A stretch of 64,000 nucleotides of DNA from Desulfocarbo indianensis (GCA_001184205.1 LBMP01000002.1:1-64000), one strand, 5' to 3'; counted from the first letter of the stretch, positions 9,799-18,589 are shown. Translations and numbers: made by a program. The notes: generated by a model not told the origin, from the letters alone.

Positions 9799-11322
9799 AT
9801 GGATCAAAGGCCAGTTCTGGTGACCGGCTCCACGGGTTACGTCGGCGGCCGCCTGACGCCGCTGCTTTTGGAAAAAGGTTTCCAGGTGCGGGCCTTGGGC
9901 CGCAGCAAGGCCAAGCTGGCCGCCCGCCCCTGGGCCGGGCACCCCAACCTGGAGCTGGCCCAGGGCGACGTCCTGGATTTGGCCTCCCTGAAAAGGGCCC
10001 TGGAGGGCTGCCGGGCGGCCTATTACCTGGTGCACTCCATGAACCCGGCCACCAAGGATTTCGCCAAGACGGATCGCCAGGCGGCGCTCAACATGCGGGC
10101 CGCCTGCGAGGCGGCCGGCCTGGAGCGCGTAATCTATCTGGGCGGCATCATTCCCCAGGGCCAGGCCATGAGCCATCATTTGCGCTCCCGGGCCGAGGTG
10201 GGCCGTATCCTGCAAGGCGGCGGCGTTCCGGCCACCTGGCTGCGCGCGGCCATGATCCTGGGCTCGGGCAGCGCCTCTTTCGAGATAATGCGCTATCTGG
10301 TGGAGCGGCTGCCGGTGATGATCACCCCCCGCTGGGTGCGTTCCCTGGTGCAGCCCATCGCCGTCAGCAACGTGTTGGGCTACCTGGCCGGCTGCCTGGA
10401 GCATCCCCGGAGCGCGGGCCGGACCTATGACATCTGCGGCCCGGACGTGCTGACCTATGAAGAATTGTTCCGCATCTACGCCCAGGAAGCGGGCCTGCGC
10501 CAAAGGCTCGTCATTCCCCTGCCGCTGCTTTCGCCCAAGCTCAGCTCCTATTGGATCCATCTGGTCACCCCGGTGCACGCCTCCCTGGCCCGGCCCCTGG
10601 CCGAGGGGCTCTCCAACAGCGTGACCTGTTCGGAGAACCGCATCCGGGAGCTGATGCCCCAGGAGTTGCTCACCTGCCGCCAGGCCATAGGGGACATCCT
10701 GGCCGGCCGGGAGGAGCGGGCCGCCCAGACCTGCTGGATGGACGCCGGGGCCCTGGAGCCCCCCGCCTGGGCCCAGGGCGGCGACGCGCCCTATGCCGGC
10801 GGCGACGTATTGCAGGACGCCTTCCGGGTGCGCCTGGACAAGCCGCCCGCCCAGGTATGGCCGGTGGTCAAGAGCCTGGGCGCTGGGGGCGGCATGTACC
10901 ATGGCCAGGCCCTGTGGGATTTGCGGGGCTGGCTGGACAAGCTGGCCGGCGGGGTGGGCTCGGCCAGGGGGCGGCGGCATCCCAGTGAACTGTTGGTGGG
11001 CGACGCCCTGGGTTTCTGGCGGGTGCTGGAAATCCGGGAGGGCGTCAGCCTGGTGCTCCTGGCCGAAATGAAAGCGCCCGGCGAGGCGCTTTTATTCATC
11101 CGCCTCTCCCCCGGCGGCGCGGGCAGTTGGCTGACGATCATGGGGCGCTTCCTGCCCAAGGGCCTGGCCGGGCTGGCCTATTGGCACGGGCTCCACCCCT
11201 GGCACGCCTGGCTTTACAAGGGCATGCTGAAAAGCATGGCCCGCCGCGCCGGGGCCCGGATTCTGGCCGGCCCCGAACCCTTCCAGCCGAACTGGGAAGA
11301 AGCCTGCCTTTTACAGGATTGA
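9799..11322 (+). CDS. SDR-family NAD(P)-binding oxidoreductase with C-terminal DUF2867 (SRPBCC-like) domain
   Basis: 507 aa from the ATG at 9799 (AGGAG five bases upstream); the open frame before it is not used. The N-terminal half is an atypical SDR/NmrA-type Rossmann fold: VLVTGSTGYVGGRLTPLLLEKGF with the GxxGxxG dinucleotide loop, YYLVHSMNP, and RVIYLGGIIP. The C-terminal part (from about residue 345: FRVRLDKPPAQVWPVVKSLGAGGGMYHGQALWDLRGWLDK...LLVGDALGFWRV) is the DUF2867 module common in YbjT-like proteins. Such proteins are often linked to quinone or polyketide-like chemistry, but the substrate here is unknown. It is a single gene with its own promoter region. Confidence 0.88.
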   Translation: MDQRPVLVTGSTGYVGGRLTPLLLEKGFQVRALGRSKAKLAARPWAGHPNLELAQGDVLDLASLKRALEGCRAAYYLVHSMNPATKDFAKTDRQAALNMRAACEAAGLERVIYLGGIIPQGQAMSHHLRSRAEVGRILQGGGVPATWLRAAMILGSGSASFEIMRYLVERLPVMITPRWVRSLVQPIAVSNVLGYLAGCLEHPRSAGRTYDICGPDVLTYEELFRIYAQEAGLRQRLVIPLPLLSPKLSSYWIHLVTPVHASLARPLAEGLSNSVTCSENRIRELMPQELLTCRQAIGDILAGREERAAQTCWMDAGALEPPAWAQGGDAPYAGGDVLQDAFRVRLDKPPAQVWPVVKSLGAGGGMYHGQALWDLRGWLDKLAGGVGSARGRRHPSELLVGDALGFWRVLEIREGVSLVLLAEMKAPGEALLFIRLSPGGAGSWLTIMGRFLPKGLAGLAYWHGLHPWHAWLYKGMLKSMARRAGARILAGPEPFQPNWEEACLLQD

Positions 11323-11352
11323 ATGGCAAAAGGGCGGTGATTCGAGAGTGCA

Positions 11353-11368
11353 CCACAATATATTGTGG
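11353..11368. repeat. Perfect 16-bp palindrome
   Basis: CCACAATA directly followed by TATTGTGG, with no spacer. It lies 31 bp past the SDR stop codon. The dyad symmetry without a loop fits a dimeric regulator site better than a terminator. Confidence 0.5.
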
Positions 11369-11408
11369 CGCGCACGCCTGACGTAACCAATTGTCCATGC
11401 CTTTGCCA

Positions 11409-11438
11409 AGCTTATGACACATTGCCGTGTCATAAGCT
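11409..11438. terminator. 12-bp stem inverted repeat
   Basis: AGCTTATGACAC (11409-11420), loop ATTGCC, then GTGTCATAAGCT (11427-11438), an exact reverse complement. It is a stable hairpin without a downstream T-tract, so it is either a terminator-like structure or part of an unrecognised small RNA. Confidence 0.4.
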
Positions 11439-11662
11439 AAGCATGAATCGTTTGGCTCACATAGCTGGGTTTTCTTGCCCAAGAGACAACCAGCCGATTT
11501 GGGGCCCTGCCCTCGCGGCAAGCGCCCCTTCGCACCGGCGGCCATGGCCCAAAAGCTGACAGGCCCCACGGTGAGCACCTTCCGGCCATCCTCACTTCAC
11601 CCGTCCCCTTCCCCGCCCGCGCCGGCGGGTGAAGGGGCCCGCCTCTCTTATGGGAGACAGCC

Positions 11663-14098
11663 ATGAAAATAGACCTGCACCTGCACTCCAGCCATTCCAA
11701 GCGCTCCTCGCAGTGGATTCTGCAAAAGATCGGCTGCCCGGAGAGCTTCAGCCGGCCACGCTATCTATATGATCTGGTGCGGCAAAAGGGCATGGATCTG
11801 GTGACCCTCACCGATCACAACACCCTGGGCGGCTGCCTGGAGATAGCGCACCTGGAGGGGGTTTTCCTGAGCGAGGAGGTGACGGCCTATTTCCCCGAGG
11901 ACGGCTGCAAGGCTCACGTCCTGGCCTGGGACATCAACGAGGCGATTCACCAAGACCTCATGAAGGCCCGCAAAAACATCTTCGAGCTGGCGGCCTATCT
12001 TCAGCAGAACGAAATCCCCCACGCCCTGGCCCATCCCCTGTTCTCCGTGAACAACCGCCTCACGCCGGACCATTTTGAAAAGCTGCTGCTGCTCTTCAAG
12101 GTGTTCGAAATGAACGGAGCCAGGGATCACGACCAGAACCGCATATTGCAAAAGGTGCTGGATTCCCTGGACCAGCCCCTTTTGGAGAAGCTGATGGCCA
12201 AGCACGGCCTGGTGCCGGGCTTCGCCGACCCCTGGCGGAAAATGCTGGTGGGGGGTTCCGACGACCATAGTTCCCTTAATCCAGCCCGCAAGTACACCGA
12301 GGTCGCCGGAGCCCCCACTTTAAAGGACTTCTGGCTGGGGCTGGCCACGGGTCAGGCCCAGCCCCAGGGCCGCGACTCCAGCCCCCTGACCCTGGCCCAC
12401 AACCTCTACGGCATCGCCTATCAGTTCGCCAAAAGCCGCTACAACCTGGAGCGCTACGCCGGCATGGACACCTTGATGCGCTTCCTGGACCAGCTCCTGC
12501 AGCCCGGCGGCGGCGGGCACAGCTGGTACGTGGTGCACAAGCTGCGCACCCTGTGGTCCCACCGCCGGGCGCAAAGGGCCGCGCGCCGGCGCGGCAAGTT
12601 CCAGGACGTGCTGCGCCAGGAAAGCCAGCAGCTTATCCGCGAGGACCCGGAGCTGAAGACCATCCTGCGCAGCGGCATGCGGCCTGGTGAACCCGGCCTG
12701 GACCCGGAGGAGGTCTGGTTCCGCTTCGTGAACCGGGTGACCAACCAGGTGGCCTCCCACCTGGGGGACAAGCTGATGGATCATCTGCACGGGGCCAATC
12801 TGTTCAAGGCCTTTGATTGCCTGGGCGCGGGAGGGGCCTTGTTTTTCCTGCTTTCGCCCTACTTCGTTTCCTTTGGCCTGTTCACCCGCGACCGCCCCCT
12901 GGCCCGCTCCATCCAGGCCGGCCTGGCCGCTCCCAGGCCGGCCGCCCTGGACAAGCCCCTGAAGGTGGCCCACTTCACGGACACCTATTTCGAGGTGAAC
13001 GGCGTGGCCCGCACCCTGCAGGAGCAGGCCCAATTGGCCGAGCGCACCGGCAAGGACCTGACCATCCTCACCTGCGCGCCCGATCAGCCCCTGCGCCAGG
13101 GCCAGGTGCGCAATTTCCCGCCGGTGGCGGTGTACGAGCTGCCCGAATACCAGGAGCAGCGCCTGTGCCTGCCCCCTCTCCTGGAGCTGATGCGCCACGT
13201 TTTTGAGGGCGAATACAATTACTTGCACGCGGCGACCCCCGGACCCATGGGCCTGGCCGCCCTCAAGATCGCCCAGGCCTATAACCTTCCCATAAGCGGC
13301 ACCTATCACACGGCCCTGCCCCAATACGCGGCCTATCTCACCGGCGATCCCAACATAGAGGAACTCACCTGGCGCTACGCCATGTGGTTCTACGATCACA
13401 TGGAAAGCGTGTACGTGCCCTCCCAGGACACCGCCGACGAATTAATCGCCAGGGGCCTGGACGCCGCCAAGATAGTGCTCTACCCGCGGGGGGTGGACGT
13501 GGAGCAGTTCAACCCCCGCCACCGCAGCGCCGGCTTCCGCGCCGGGCTGGGGCTCAAGGACGAGCTGCTCTTGCTTTACGTGGGCCGGGTGAGCCGGGAA
13601 AAGGACCTGCCGGTCCTGGAGGAGGCTTTCCGCGGCCTTTGCCGCCAGCGGGGCGACCTTCATCTGGCCGTGGTGGGCGAGGGGCCTTATATAGATGAAA
13701 TGAAAAGGAATCTGTCCGGCTGGCCCGCCAGCTTCACCGGCTATCTGCACGGGGCCCAGCTGGCCGAGGCCTACGCGTCCGCAGATCTTTTCGTGTTTCC
13801 CAGCACCACCGACACCTTCGGCAACGTGGTGCTGGAGGCCCAGGCCTCGGGCCTGCCGGTGGTGGTGAGCGATTGCGGCGGTCCCAGGGAAAACCTGGTG
13901 CCCGGCGTCACCGGCCTGGTGGTGGCGGGCAAGGACGCCGCCGCCCTGGCCCAGGCGCTGGGCGAGTTGGCCGGCGACCGGCCCCTCTTGCGGCGCCTGG
14001 GCCGCGCCGCCCGGGCGCATATGGAAAAGAGGTCTTTTGAAAGCGCCTTCTTGCAGCATTGGCGTTTATACGGCAGGGAATTGGAACGCGCCGCCTAG
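11663..14098 (+). CDS. PHP-domain / GT4 glycosyltransferase fusion protein
   Basis: 811 aa. The N-terminal ~240 residues form a PHP-type metal hydrolase domain: HLHSSHS at residues 5-11, LTDHNTLGG, HALAHPLF and GGSDDHSS supply the metal-binding His/Asp set. A middle part (about 250-430) is helical and not recognised. The C-terminal GT4 (GT-B) glycosyltransferase starts at about 432 with LKVAHFTDTYFEVNGVARTLQE and contains SGTYHTALPQY, LLLYVGRVSREKDLPVLEEA and FPSTTDTFGNVVLEAQASGLPVV (the Ex7E-type sugar-nucleotide motif, with Asp first). Closest in look are alpha-mannosyl/glucosyl or sulfoquinovosyl-type transferases. It is followed by a flippase-like membrane protein, so a glycolipid or envelope role is likely. 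The substrate is not known. Confidence 0.9.
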   Translation: MKIDLHLHSSHSKRSSQWILQKIGCPESFSRPRYLYDLVRQKGMDLVTLTDHNTLGGCLEIAHLEGVFLSEEVTAYFPEDGCKAHVLAWDINEAIHQDLMKARKNIFELAAYLQQNEIPHALAHPLFSVNNRLTPDHFEKLLLLFKVFEMNGARDHDQNRILQKVLDSLDQPLLEKLMAKHGLVPGFADPWRKMLVGGSDDHSSLNPARKYTEVAGAPTLKDFWLGLATGQAQPQGRDSSPLTLAHNLYGIAYQFAKSRYNLERYAGMDTLMRFLDQLLQPGGGGHSWYVVHKLRTLWSHRRAQRAARRRGKFQDVLRQESQQLIREDPELKTILRSGMRPGEPGLDPEEVWFRFVNRVTNQVASHLGDKLMDHLHGANLFKAFDCLGAGGALFFLLSPYFVSFGLFTRDRPLARSIQAGLAAPRPAALDKPLKVAHFTDTYFEVNGVARTLQEQAQLAERTGKDLTILTCAPDQPLRQGQVRNFPPVAVYELPEYQEQRLCLPPLLELMRHVFEGEYNYLHAATPGPMGLAALKIAQAYNLPISGTYHTALPQYAAYLTGDPNIEELTWRYAMWFYDHMESVYVPSQDTADELIARGLDAAKIVLYPRGVDVEQFNPRHRSAGFRAGLGLKDELLLLYVGRVSREKDLPVLEEAFRGLCRQRGDLHLAVVGEGPYIDEMKRNLSGWPASFTGYLHGAQLAEAYASADLFVFPSTTDTFGNVVLEAQASGLPVVVSDCGGPRENLVPGVTGLVVAGKDAAALAQALGELAGDRPLLRRLGRAARAHMEKRSFESAFLQHWRLYGRELERAA

Positions 14099-14266
14099 CC
14101 CGCATAATTTCACGAGGGGCGGGTGTCCGGCTGCGCCAGTTGGGGTGACAAATCGCGATCTTTGAATATGAGGCTCGTCTTTAAATCAGCCCACCATGAT
14201 CTACAAATCCGCCATGACCACCCAACCCTCATGAAATATGCGGGCTAGAAAGGGGCGGAGGGGAAC

Positions 14267-15295
14267 ATGACGCGCCGCGGGCGCTGGCAAGCCTGGTTGG
14301 GGGTGGCGGTGAGCCTGGGCTGTTTGGCCTGGGTTCTGCGGGAGCTGGATTTCGCCCGTCTCTGGCAGGCGGTGCGCCAGATAAACCTGCTTTACGTGGT
14401 CTTGGTCAACCTGCTTTTTGCGGGCAGCTTCGCGGTGCGCACTCTGCGCTGGCAGATACTCCTGGAGCCGGTGCGCCGGGCGGCTTTCAATCACCTGTTT
14501 TCAGCCAACCTGATCGGTTTCATGGCCAACAACCTGCTGCCCGCCAGATTGGGCGAGCTGGTGCGGGCCCTGGTGGGCGCCAGGCTGACCAAGGCCCCGC
14601 TGGCGGGCGTGCTGGCCAGCCTGGTGGTGGAGCGCATGCTGGACGGCCCGGTGGTGCTGGGCTTCGTGCTGGTCATGCTCTTGATCCTGGAGCCGGGAGC
14701 CGCGGCCGGGCCCATAAGCGTGGGCGCGCTGCAAACCGCCGGCCTGAGCCTCTTGGCGGTCTGGCTGGTCCTGGCGGCTCTTTTGGCGGCGGCGGTGCGC
14801 TGGCCCAGCCGGGTGGCCAACGCGGCCGGCGGCGCGGCGGCGCGCCTGAGCCCGCGCCTGGGGGTCCGCCTGCGCCAGGTGCTCTTGACCTTTGGCCAGG
14901 GATTGGCCCCCCTGCGGCGGCCCAGGCTTCTAATCCGCCTGCTCCTGCTCTCCCTGGGCGTGCGGGTGTTCGTTTTCGCCATGCATACGGTATTTCTGGC
15001 CGCGGTGGGGCTGCCCTTTGATCTGATGATGGGCGCCATGGCCACCCTGGCCGCCCTGCTGGCCACCTCGCTGCCGGCGGCGCCGGGCTCCATCGGGGCC
15101 TACCAATTGGCCACCTTCTGGGCCTTGCGCATGGTGGGCGCCGCGGAGCAGCCGGCCCTGGCCTACAGCATCCTTTATTGGGCGGCCCAGTATTTCCCCC
15201 TGGTGGCCGTGGGCCTGGTGGAGACCTACCGCCAGGGTCTTAACTTGAGAAGCTTGGGGCGCGGCGGCTCCGATCTGGCCCGCGCCCGGGCCTGA
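14267..15295 (+). CDS. Flippase-like (UPF0104 / LPG_synthase_TM) integral membrane protein
   Basis: 342 aa with about eight hydrophobic segments. The family signature NNLLPARLGELVRALVGARLTKAPLAGVLASLVVERMLDG is intact, and LPAAPGSIGAYQLATFW matches the conserved C-terminal block. The family includes the membrane part of lysylphosphatidylglycerol synthase and AglD-like proteins, and is thought to move or modify lipid-linked sugars. GGAGGGG lies just before the ATG. It lies 168 bp after the PHP-glycosyltransferase gene, in a spacer with no other gene or clear signal, and is followed closely by a small gene. Confidence 0.88.
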   Translation: MTRRGRWQAWLGVAVSLGCLAWVLRELDFARLWQAVRQINLLYVVLVNLLFAGSFAVRTLRWQILLEPVRRAAFNHLFSANLIGFMANNLLPARLGELVRALVGARLTKAPLAGVLASLVVERMLDGPVVLGFVLVMLLILEPGAAAGPISVGALQTAGLSLLAVWLVLAALLAAAVRWPSRVANAAGGAAARLSPRLGVRLRQVLLTFGQGLAPLRRPRLLIRLLLLSLGVRVFVFAMHTVFLAAVGLPFDLMMGAMATLAALLATSLPAAPGSIGAYQLATFWALRMVGAAEQPALAYSILYWAAQYFPLVAVGLVETYRQGLNLRSLGRGGSDLARARA

Positions 15296-15314
15296 GCGGG
15301 AAAGGAGGTCAACT

Positions 15315-15653
15315 ATGCTTGGCAAAAAAAGAAAAGACGGCCAGCCGGTGATTAGGCTGGGCAGGTTGCAAAAACTCCTCATAAACTTGTTCACCCTCTG
15401 CGACGGCGTCAACGCGCTCACCGACCGCAAGTATTTCCGGGACAGGCCCTATGCCTACGCGCCCTATCTGGCGCGTTCGGGCGCGCGCAGCTTCGGCGAG
15501 AAAATGCGCGTGATCTGGCGGGCCAAGGAGGAGAAGACCGCCAAACTTATCCGTGCCCGGCGGCGTTACGGGGTCTTGCCCAACAGGTATCTCAGCGTGT
15601 GCAAGAAGACGCCTTGCGGGGTGCTGCGGCTGTGGGCGGCCTACCTGCACTAA
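15315..15653 (+). CDS. Small basic protein of unknown function
   Basis: 112 aa, very basic, no membrane segment. An ideal AAAGGAGG (15301-15308) precedes the ATG by six bases, and it starts 19 bp after the flippase-like gene, so it is likely in the same operon. Notable are LINLFTLCDGVNALTDRKYFRDRPYAYAPYLA and a Lys/Arg-rich helix (EKMRVIWRAKEEKTAKLIRARRRYG). I do not recognise a family. Confidence 0.75.
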   Translation: MLGKKRKDGQPVIRLGRLQKLLINLFTLCDGVNALTDRKYFRDRPYAYAPYLARSGARSFGEKMRVIWRAKEEKTAKLIRARRRYGVLPNRYLSVCKKTPCGVLRLWAAYLH

Positions 15654-15810
15654 AAAGCCTCCGGGCGGGGAAGCGCGCGGCGGCCCTGCCGCTAAAAGCC
15701 TGGGAATTTGAGCGGCGGCCGGCTTCCGGGGTTTGCGACATGGCCGGTGGTGCCCAGGCGGCCGGGGTGATATTCTATAAAAAAGACCAGCCCCGGAAAG
15801 GCGTTCAACC

Positions 15811-16065
15811 ATGTCTCAGCCGCCGCGTTTGGCCTTCAGGGAACAGTGCATTGCCAGCGGGGGTCACGTGTGCCCCCAATGCGGGGCGGAAGATCTGAAA
15901 CTCAGCGATGAGGCGGAAGGCTCCGATTATATTATCGAAGACAATATCTGTCAGTCCTGCGGCTACCTGGTGCACCATATCTACATCCTGGAAAACGGCG
16001 GAGTGTCCGAAACCCATCTGGGTTTCGGCCGCGACAACTGCCACGGCGACGTCCGCATCGCCTGA
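15811..16065 (+). CDS. Zinc-ribbon small protein
   Basis: 84 aa with a CPQCG pair (residues 21-25) and a CQSCG pair (about 47-51), which together form a zinc ribbon. The spacer (EDLKLSDEAEGSDYIIEDNI) and the C-terminal beta segment (YLVHHIYILENGGVSETHLGFGRDN) suggest one compact domain. Function unknown. It is preceded by AAAGG and an AT-rich stretch (GATATTCTATAAAA) that may be its promoter, and followed by an AT-rich hairpin region. Confidence 0.75.
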   Translation: MSQPPRLAFREQCIASGGHVCPQCGAEDLKLSDEAEGSDYIIEDNICQSCGYLVHHIYILENGGVSETHLGFGRDNCHGDVRIA

Positions 16066-16096
16066 AGCCCGGAGATATCCAAGATAGCTGTCAGCT

Positions 16097-16127
16097 TTTT
16101 TTACAATGTGTAAAAAATTATTTTTAC
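16097..16127 (+). terminator. Overlapping alternative hairpins in an AT-rich island
   Basis: TTTTTTACA (16097-16105) pairs with TGTAAAAAA (16109-16117). The same A-rich arm can instead pair as GTAAAAA (16110-16116) with TTTTTAC (16121-16127). Position and T-runs suggest transcription termination after the zinc-ribbon gene, possibly in both directions. The alternation could also act as a switch. Confidence 0.4.
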
Positions 16128-16270
16128 AGTGGTGCCGGCCGGGGGCTGGCCGGGCATAAGCGCACGCGCTTTTCTTCACAATCTTCCAGACGGCCTTTCT
16201 CTCAATAAGCTTGGAAAACCGGGATGATACCTCAGCCGGCCCGGCGCGGGCCGCTCATGCGGCCCAGGTT

Positions 16271-16287
16271 AGGCACGGAGGTTGCTC
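16271..16287 (+). promoter_or_regulatory. Putative sigma-54 promoter of the signalling operon
   Basis: AGGCACGGAGGTTGCTC matches the -24/-12 consensus (TGGCAC-N5-TTGCW) with one change. The invariant GG (16272-16273) and GC (16284-16285) have the required 10-bp separation. The predicted start at about 16297 leaves a 57-nt leader before the kinase ATG. Confidence 0.4.
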
Positions 16288-16353
16288 ATACCAGGGCGCC
16301 TGTTGGTGCTCAAGGAGATGCCGGCCAGGGGGCCCGACGCGAGGGGAGAAGCC

Positions 16354-18105
16354 ATGGTGCAGAGGGGCAAGCAAAAGCCGCAGATCATCAGAAACAACCT
16401 CCAGGTGCGCAAGTACAGGGTTTTGACCCGCAACTTGATCCTGCTGGTGGTCGTGATCTCCCTGCTGCCTCTCATGCTCACCGGAGCCATCATCCTCCAT
16501 GAGTTCCAGGTGGCCTACAAGGCCAAGGTCTATGACCATCTCAGCGAATTGGTTCAAAAGCACAGCCAGAACATAGATATATTTCTCAACGACCGCCTGG
16601 GAGACATCCGGGTGGTGGCCCGCTCCAGCGACATCAAGCAATTGACCAGCCAGGAATACCTGCGGAACAAGCTGCAACTGCTGCGCGAGGAATACGGCGG
16701 CGCTTTCGTGGACTTGGGCGTGGTGAACGAGCAGGGAATCCAGCTGGCCTACGCCGGGCCCTTCAACCTGGCCATGGCCGATTATTCGCAGGCCCAGTGG
16801 TTCAAGCACACCTTGAACAGCGAGCATTACATCTCCGACGTTTTCGAAGGCCTCAGGGGCACTCCCCATTTCATCGTGGCGGTCAGGAAGAACTGCGAGG
16901 ACCGCTGCGTGATAATCAAGGCCACCATCGACTTCGAGGCCTTCACCGCCCTGGTGCGCAATATCCGCATCGGCGCCACGGGCTTCGCCTTCATCCTTAA
17001 CCTGCAGGGGCAGTTCCAGACCAAGCCGCCCTTCGACGTGATCCTCAGCCGCGGCTTCTATTTCGATCTTCTCAAGGGGCGCGTGGAGCCGGGCCGCATC
17101 GTGGAGGTGCACGACGCCCTGGGCCGCCAGACCATTTTCGCGGTGGCGCCGCTCAAGGGCGGGCAATGGTTCCTCTGCGTGCAGCAGTCGGCTTCCGACG
17201 CCTTCGCCTACCTGCGCACCACCGAGCGCCTGTCCCTGATCCTCTTCGCGGTGATCAGCGTGCTGGTGGTGGTGGTGGGTTTCCTGGTGTCCCGGCGCAT
17301 GGTCAGCCACATAGCCTCGGCCGACAAGGAACGGGCGGCCATGAGCGACAAGGTGGTGGAGGCCGGCCGCCTGGCCTCCATCGGCGAGCTGGCCGCGGGC
17401 ATCGCCCACGAGATCAACAACCCCGTGGCCATCATGGTGGAGGAGGCCGGCTGGATACAGGACCTGCTCGACGAGGGCGTGCCGGACACCGAGGAGGGCA
17501 TCACCGAGATAATGAGGGCGGTCAAGCAGATCCGCACCCAGGGCTCCCGCTGCAAGGAGATAACCCACAAGCTGTTGTCCTTCGCCCGCAAGACCGATCC
17601 CACCATGCGCGAGATCAACCTGAACGAGCTGGTGGAGGAGGTCATCGGCCTCATGGGGCAGAAGACCCGCTACGCCAACGTGCAGATAGTCTCCGAGCTG
17701 GCCGAGGACCTGCCGCCCATATCGGCCTCGCCCTCGGAAATGCAGCAGGTGCTCTTGAACCTCCTGAACAACGCGGTGGATTCCATCGTTCAGGGCGGCG
17801 GCACGGTCACCGTGCGCACCAGGCTGGCCGATAACGGTTCGGTGCTTTTGGAGGTGCAGGATACCGGCATCGGCATCGCCGAGGCCAACCTCGGCCGCAT
17901 CTTCGACCCCTTCTACACGACCAAGCCGGTGGGGCAGGGCACGGGACTGGGCTTAAGCATTTGTTACGGAATCATAAACAAGCTGGGCGGAGATATCAGC
18001 GTGCGGAGCGCCAAGCAGCAAGGCACTACCTTCATCGTGAGTCTCCCCCGGCCCAAGGAATCGGTTCAGGCTGGCCCAGGCCAGTCGGGCGACTCCGCCT
18101 CTTAA
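16354..18105 (+). CDS. Membrane sensor histidine kinase with periplasmic dCache domain
   Basis: 583 aa from the ATG at 16354 (GAGGGGAGAA just upstream). TM1 (about residues 24-46) and TM2 (about 292-315) flank a periplasmic double-Cache sensor containing VDLGVVNEQGIQLAYAGPF, SQAQWFKHTL and YISDVFEGLRGTPHFIVAV. The cytoplasmic part has a HisKA dimerisation helix with phospho-acceptor His352 in AAGIAHEINNPVAIM, followed by the ATPase boxes N (LLNLLNNAVDSI), G1 (DTGIGI), F and G2 (GTGLGLS). There is no HAMP or PAS domain. It is first in a 12-gene operon-like run and its sensor is clearly paralogous to the kinase at 22881. The two response regulators directly downstream are the likely partners. 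Confidence 0.93.
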   Translation: MVQRGKQKPQIIRNNLQVRKYRVLTRNLILLVVVISLLPLMLTGAIILHEFQVAYKAKVYDHLSELVQKHSQNIDIFLNDRLGDIRVVARSSDIKQLTSQEYLRNKLQLLREEYGGAFVDLGVVNEQGIQLAYAGPFNLAMADYSQAQWFKHTLNSEHYISDVFEGLRGTPHFIVAVRKNCEDRCVIIKATIDFEAFTALVRNIRIGATGFAFILNLQGQFQTKPPFDVILSRGFYFDLLKGRVEPGRIVEVHDALGRQTIFAVAPLKGGQWFLCVQQSASDAFAYLRTTERLSLILFAVISVLVVVVGFLVSRRMVSHIASADKERAAMSDKVVEAGRLASIGELAAGIAHEINNPVAIMVEEAGWIQDLLDEGVPDTEEGITEIMRAVKQIRTQGSRCKEITHKLLSFARKTDPTMREINLNELVEEVIGLMGQKTRYANVQIVSELAEDLPPISASPSEMQQVLLNLLNNAVDSIVQGGGTVTVRTRLADNGSVLLEVQDTGIGIAEANLGRIFDPFYTTKPVGQGTGLGLSICYGIINKLGGDISVRSAKQQGTTFIVSLPRPKESVQAGPGQSGDSAS

Positions 18106-18145
18106 GGGCAGGCGGGCGACGAGTACTCATAGAAAGGGAAGAGCC

Positions 18146-18589
18146 ATGATAGAACCTGCCGTCTTACTGGTTGACGACGAGGTCGCCTTCGTCGAGGCCA
18201 TGGCCAGGCGACTGAACAAGCGTGGCATCAAGGTCAAGCAAGCCTTCAGCGGCCAGGAGGCCTTGGAGGTGCTGGAGGCCAGCGGGGGACCCACCAAGAC
18301 AGACGTGGTCATCCTCGACGTGAAGATGCCCGGCATGGACGGCCTGGAGGCGCTGGCGGCGATGAAGGCCAGGTACCCCACCATCGGGGTGATCATGCTC
18401 ACCGGCCACGCCACGGTGGAATCGGCCATCGAGGGCATGAAGCGGGGCGCTTTCGACTATTTGATGAAGCCCTGCGAGATGGACCTCCTGGTGGCCAAGA
18501 TTGAGGAGGCCTGCCGGGAGAAGCGGCGTCACGAGATGAAGATCCTGGAGGCCAAGGCTCAGATGATCGCGCTCAGGCGCGGAGACTAG
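18146..18589 (+). CDS. Single-domain response regulator (REC only)
   Basis: 147 aa. A complete receiver fold: acidic pair in LLVDDE, phospho-acceptor Asp58 in VVILDVKMPGMDG, Thr in MLTGHAT, and Lys in YLMKPCE. A 30-residue charged C-terminal helix (ACREKRRHEMKILEAKAQMIALRR) follows. There is no DNA-binding or enzymatic output domain. It lies 40 bp after the dCache kinase gene, and is probably its target or a phosphate shuttle. Confidence 0.95.
   Translation: MIEPAVLLVDDEVAFVEAMARRLNKRGIKVKQAFSGQEALEVLEASGGPTKTDVVILDVKMPGMDGLEALAAMKARYPTIGVIMLTGHATVESAIEGMKRGAFDYLMKPCEMDLLVAKIEEACREKRRHEMKILEAKAQMIALRRGD

Larger units (their letters stand above)
11323..11662. other. 340-bp intergenic region with two strong palindromes
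   Basis: No gene is supported here. It holds two well-formed inverted repeats (listed separately) in a locally AT-rich, codon-free stretch. Before the next gene comes a C/G-rich run (11575-11640) with little structure. GGGAGACAGCC precedes the ATG of the PHP-glycosyltransferase gene. Confidence 0.6.
16066..16353. other. Intergenic region: AT-rich hairpins and likely operon promoter
   Basis: After the zinc-ribbon gene the strand holds mutually exclusive hairpins (16097-16127), then a weak terminator-like stem (AAGCG/CGCTT at 16158-16171 followed by TTCTT), then a sigma-54-like element (16271-16287) upstream of the kinase operon. An in-frame ATG at 16282 lacks a ribosome site and overlaps the promoter candidate, so coding here is not supported. 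Confidence 0.5.
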
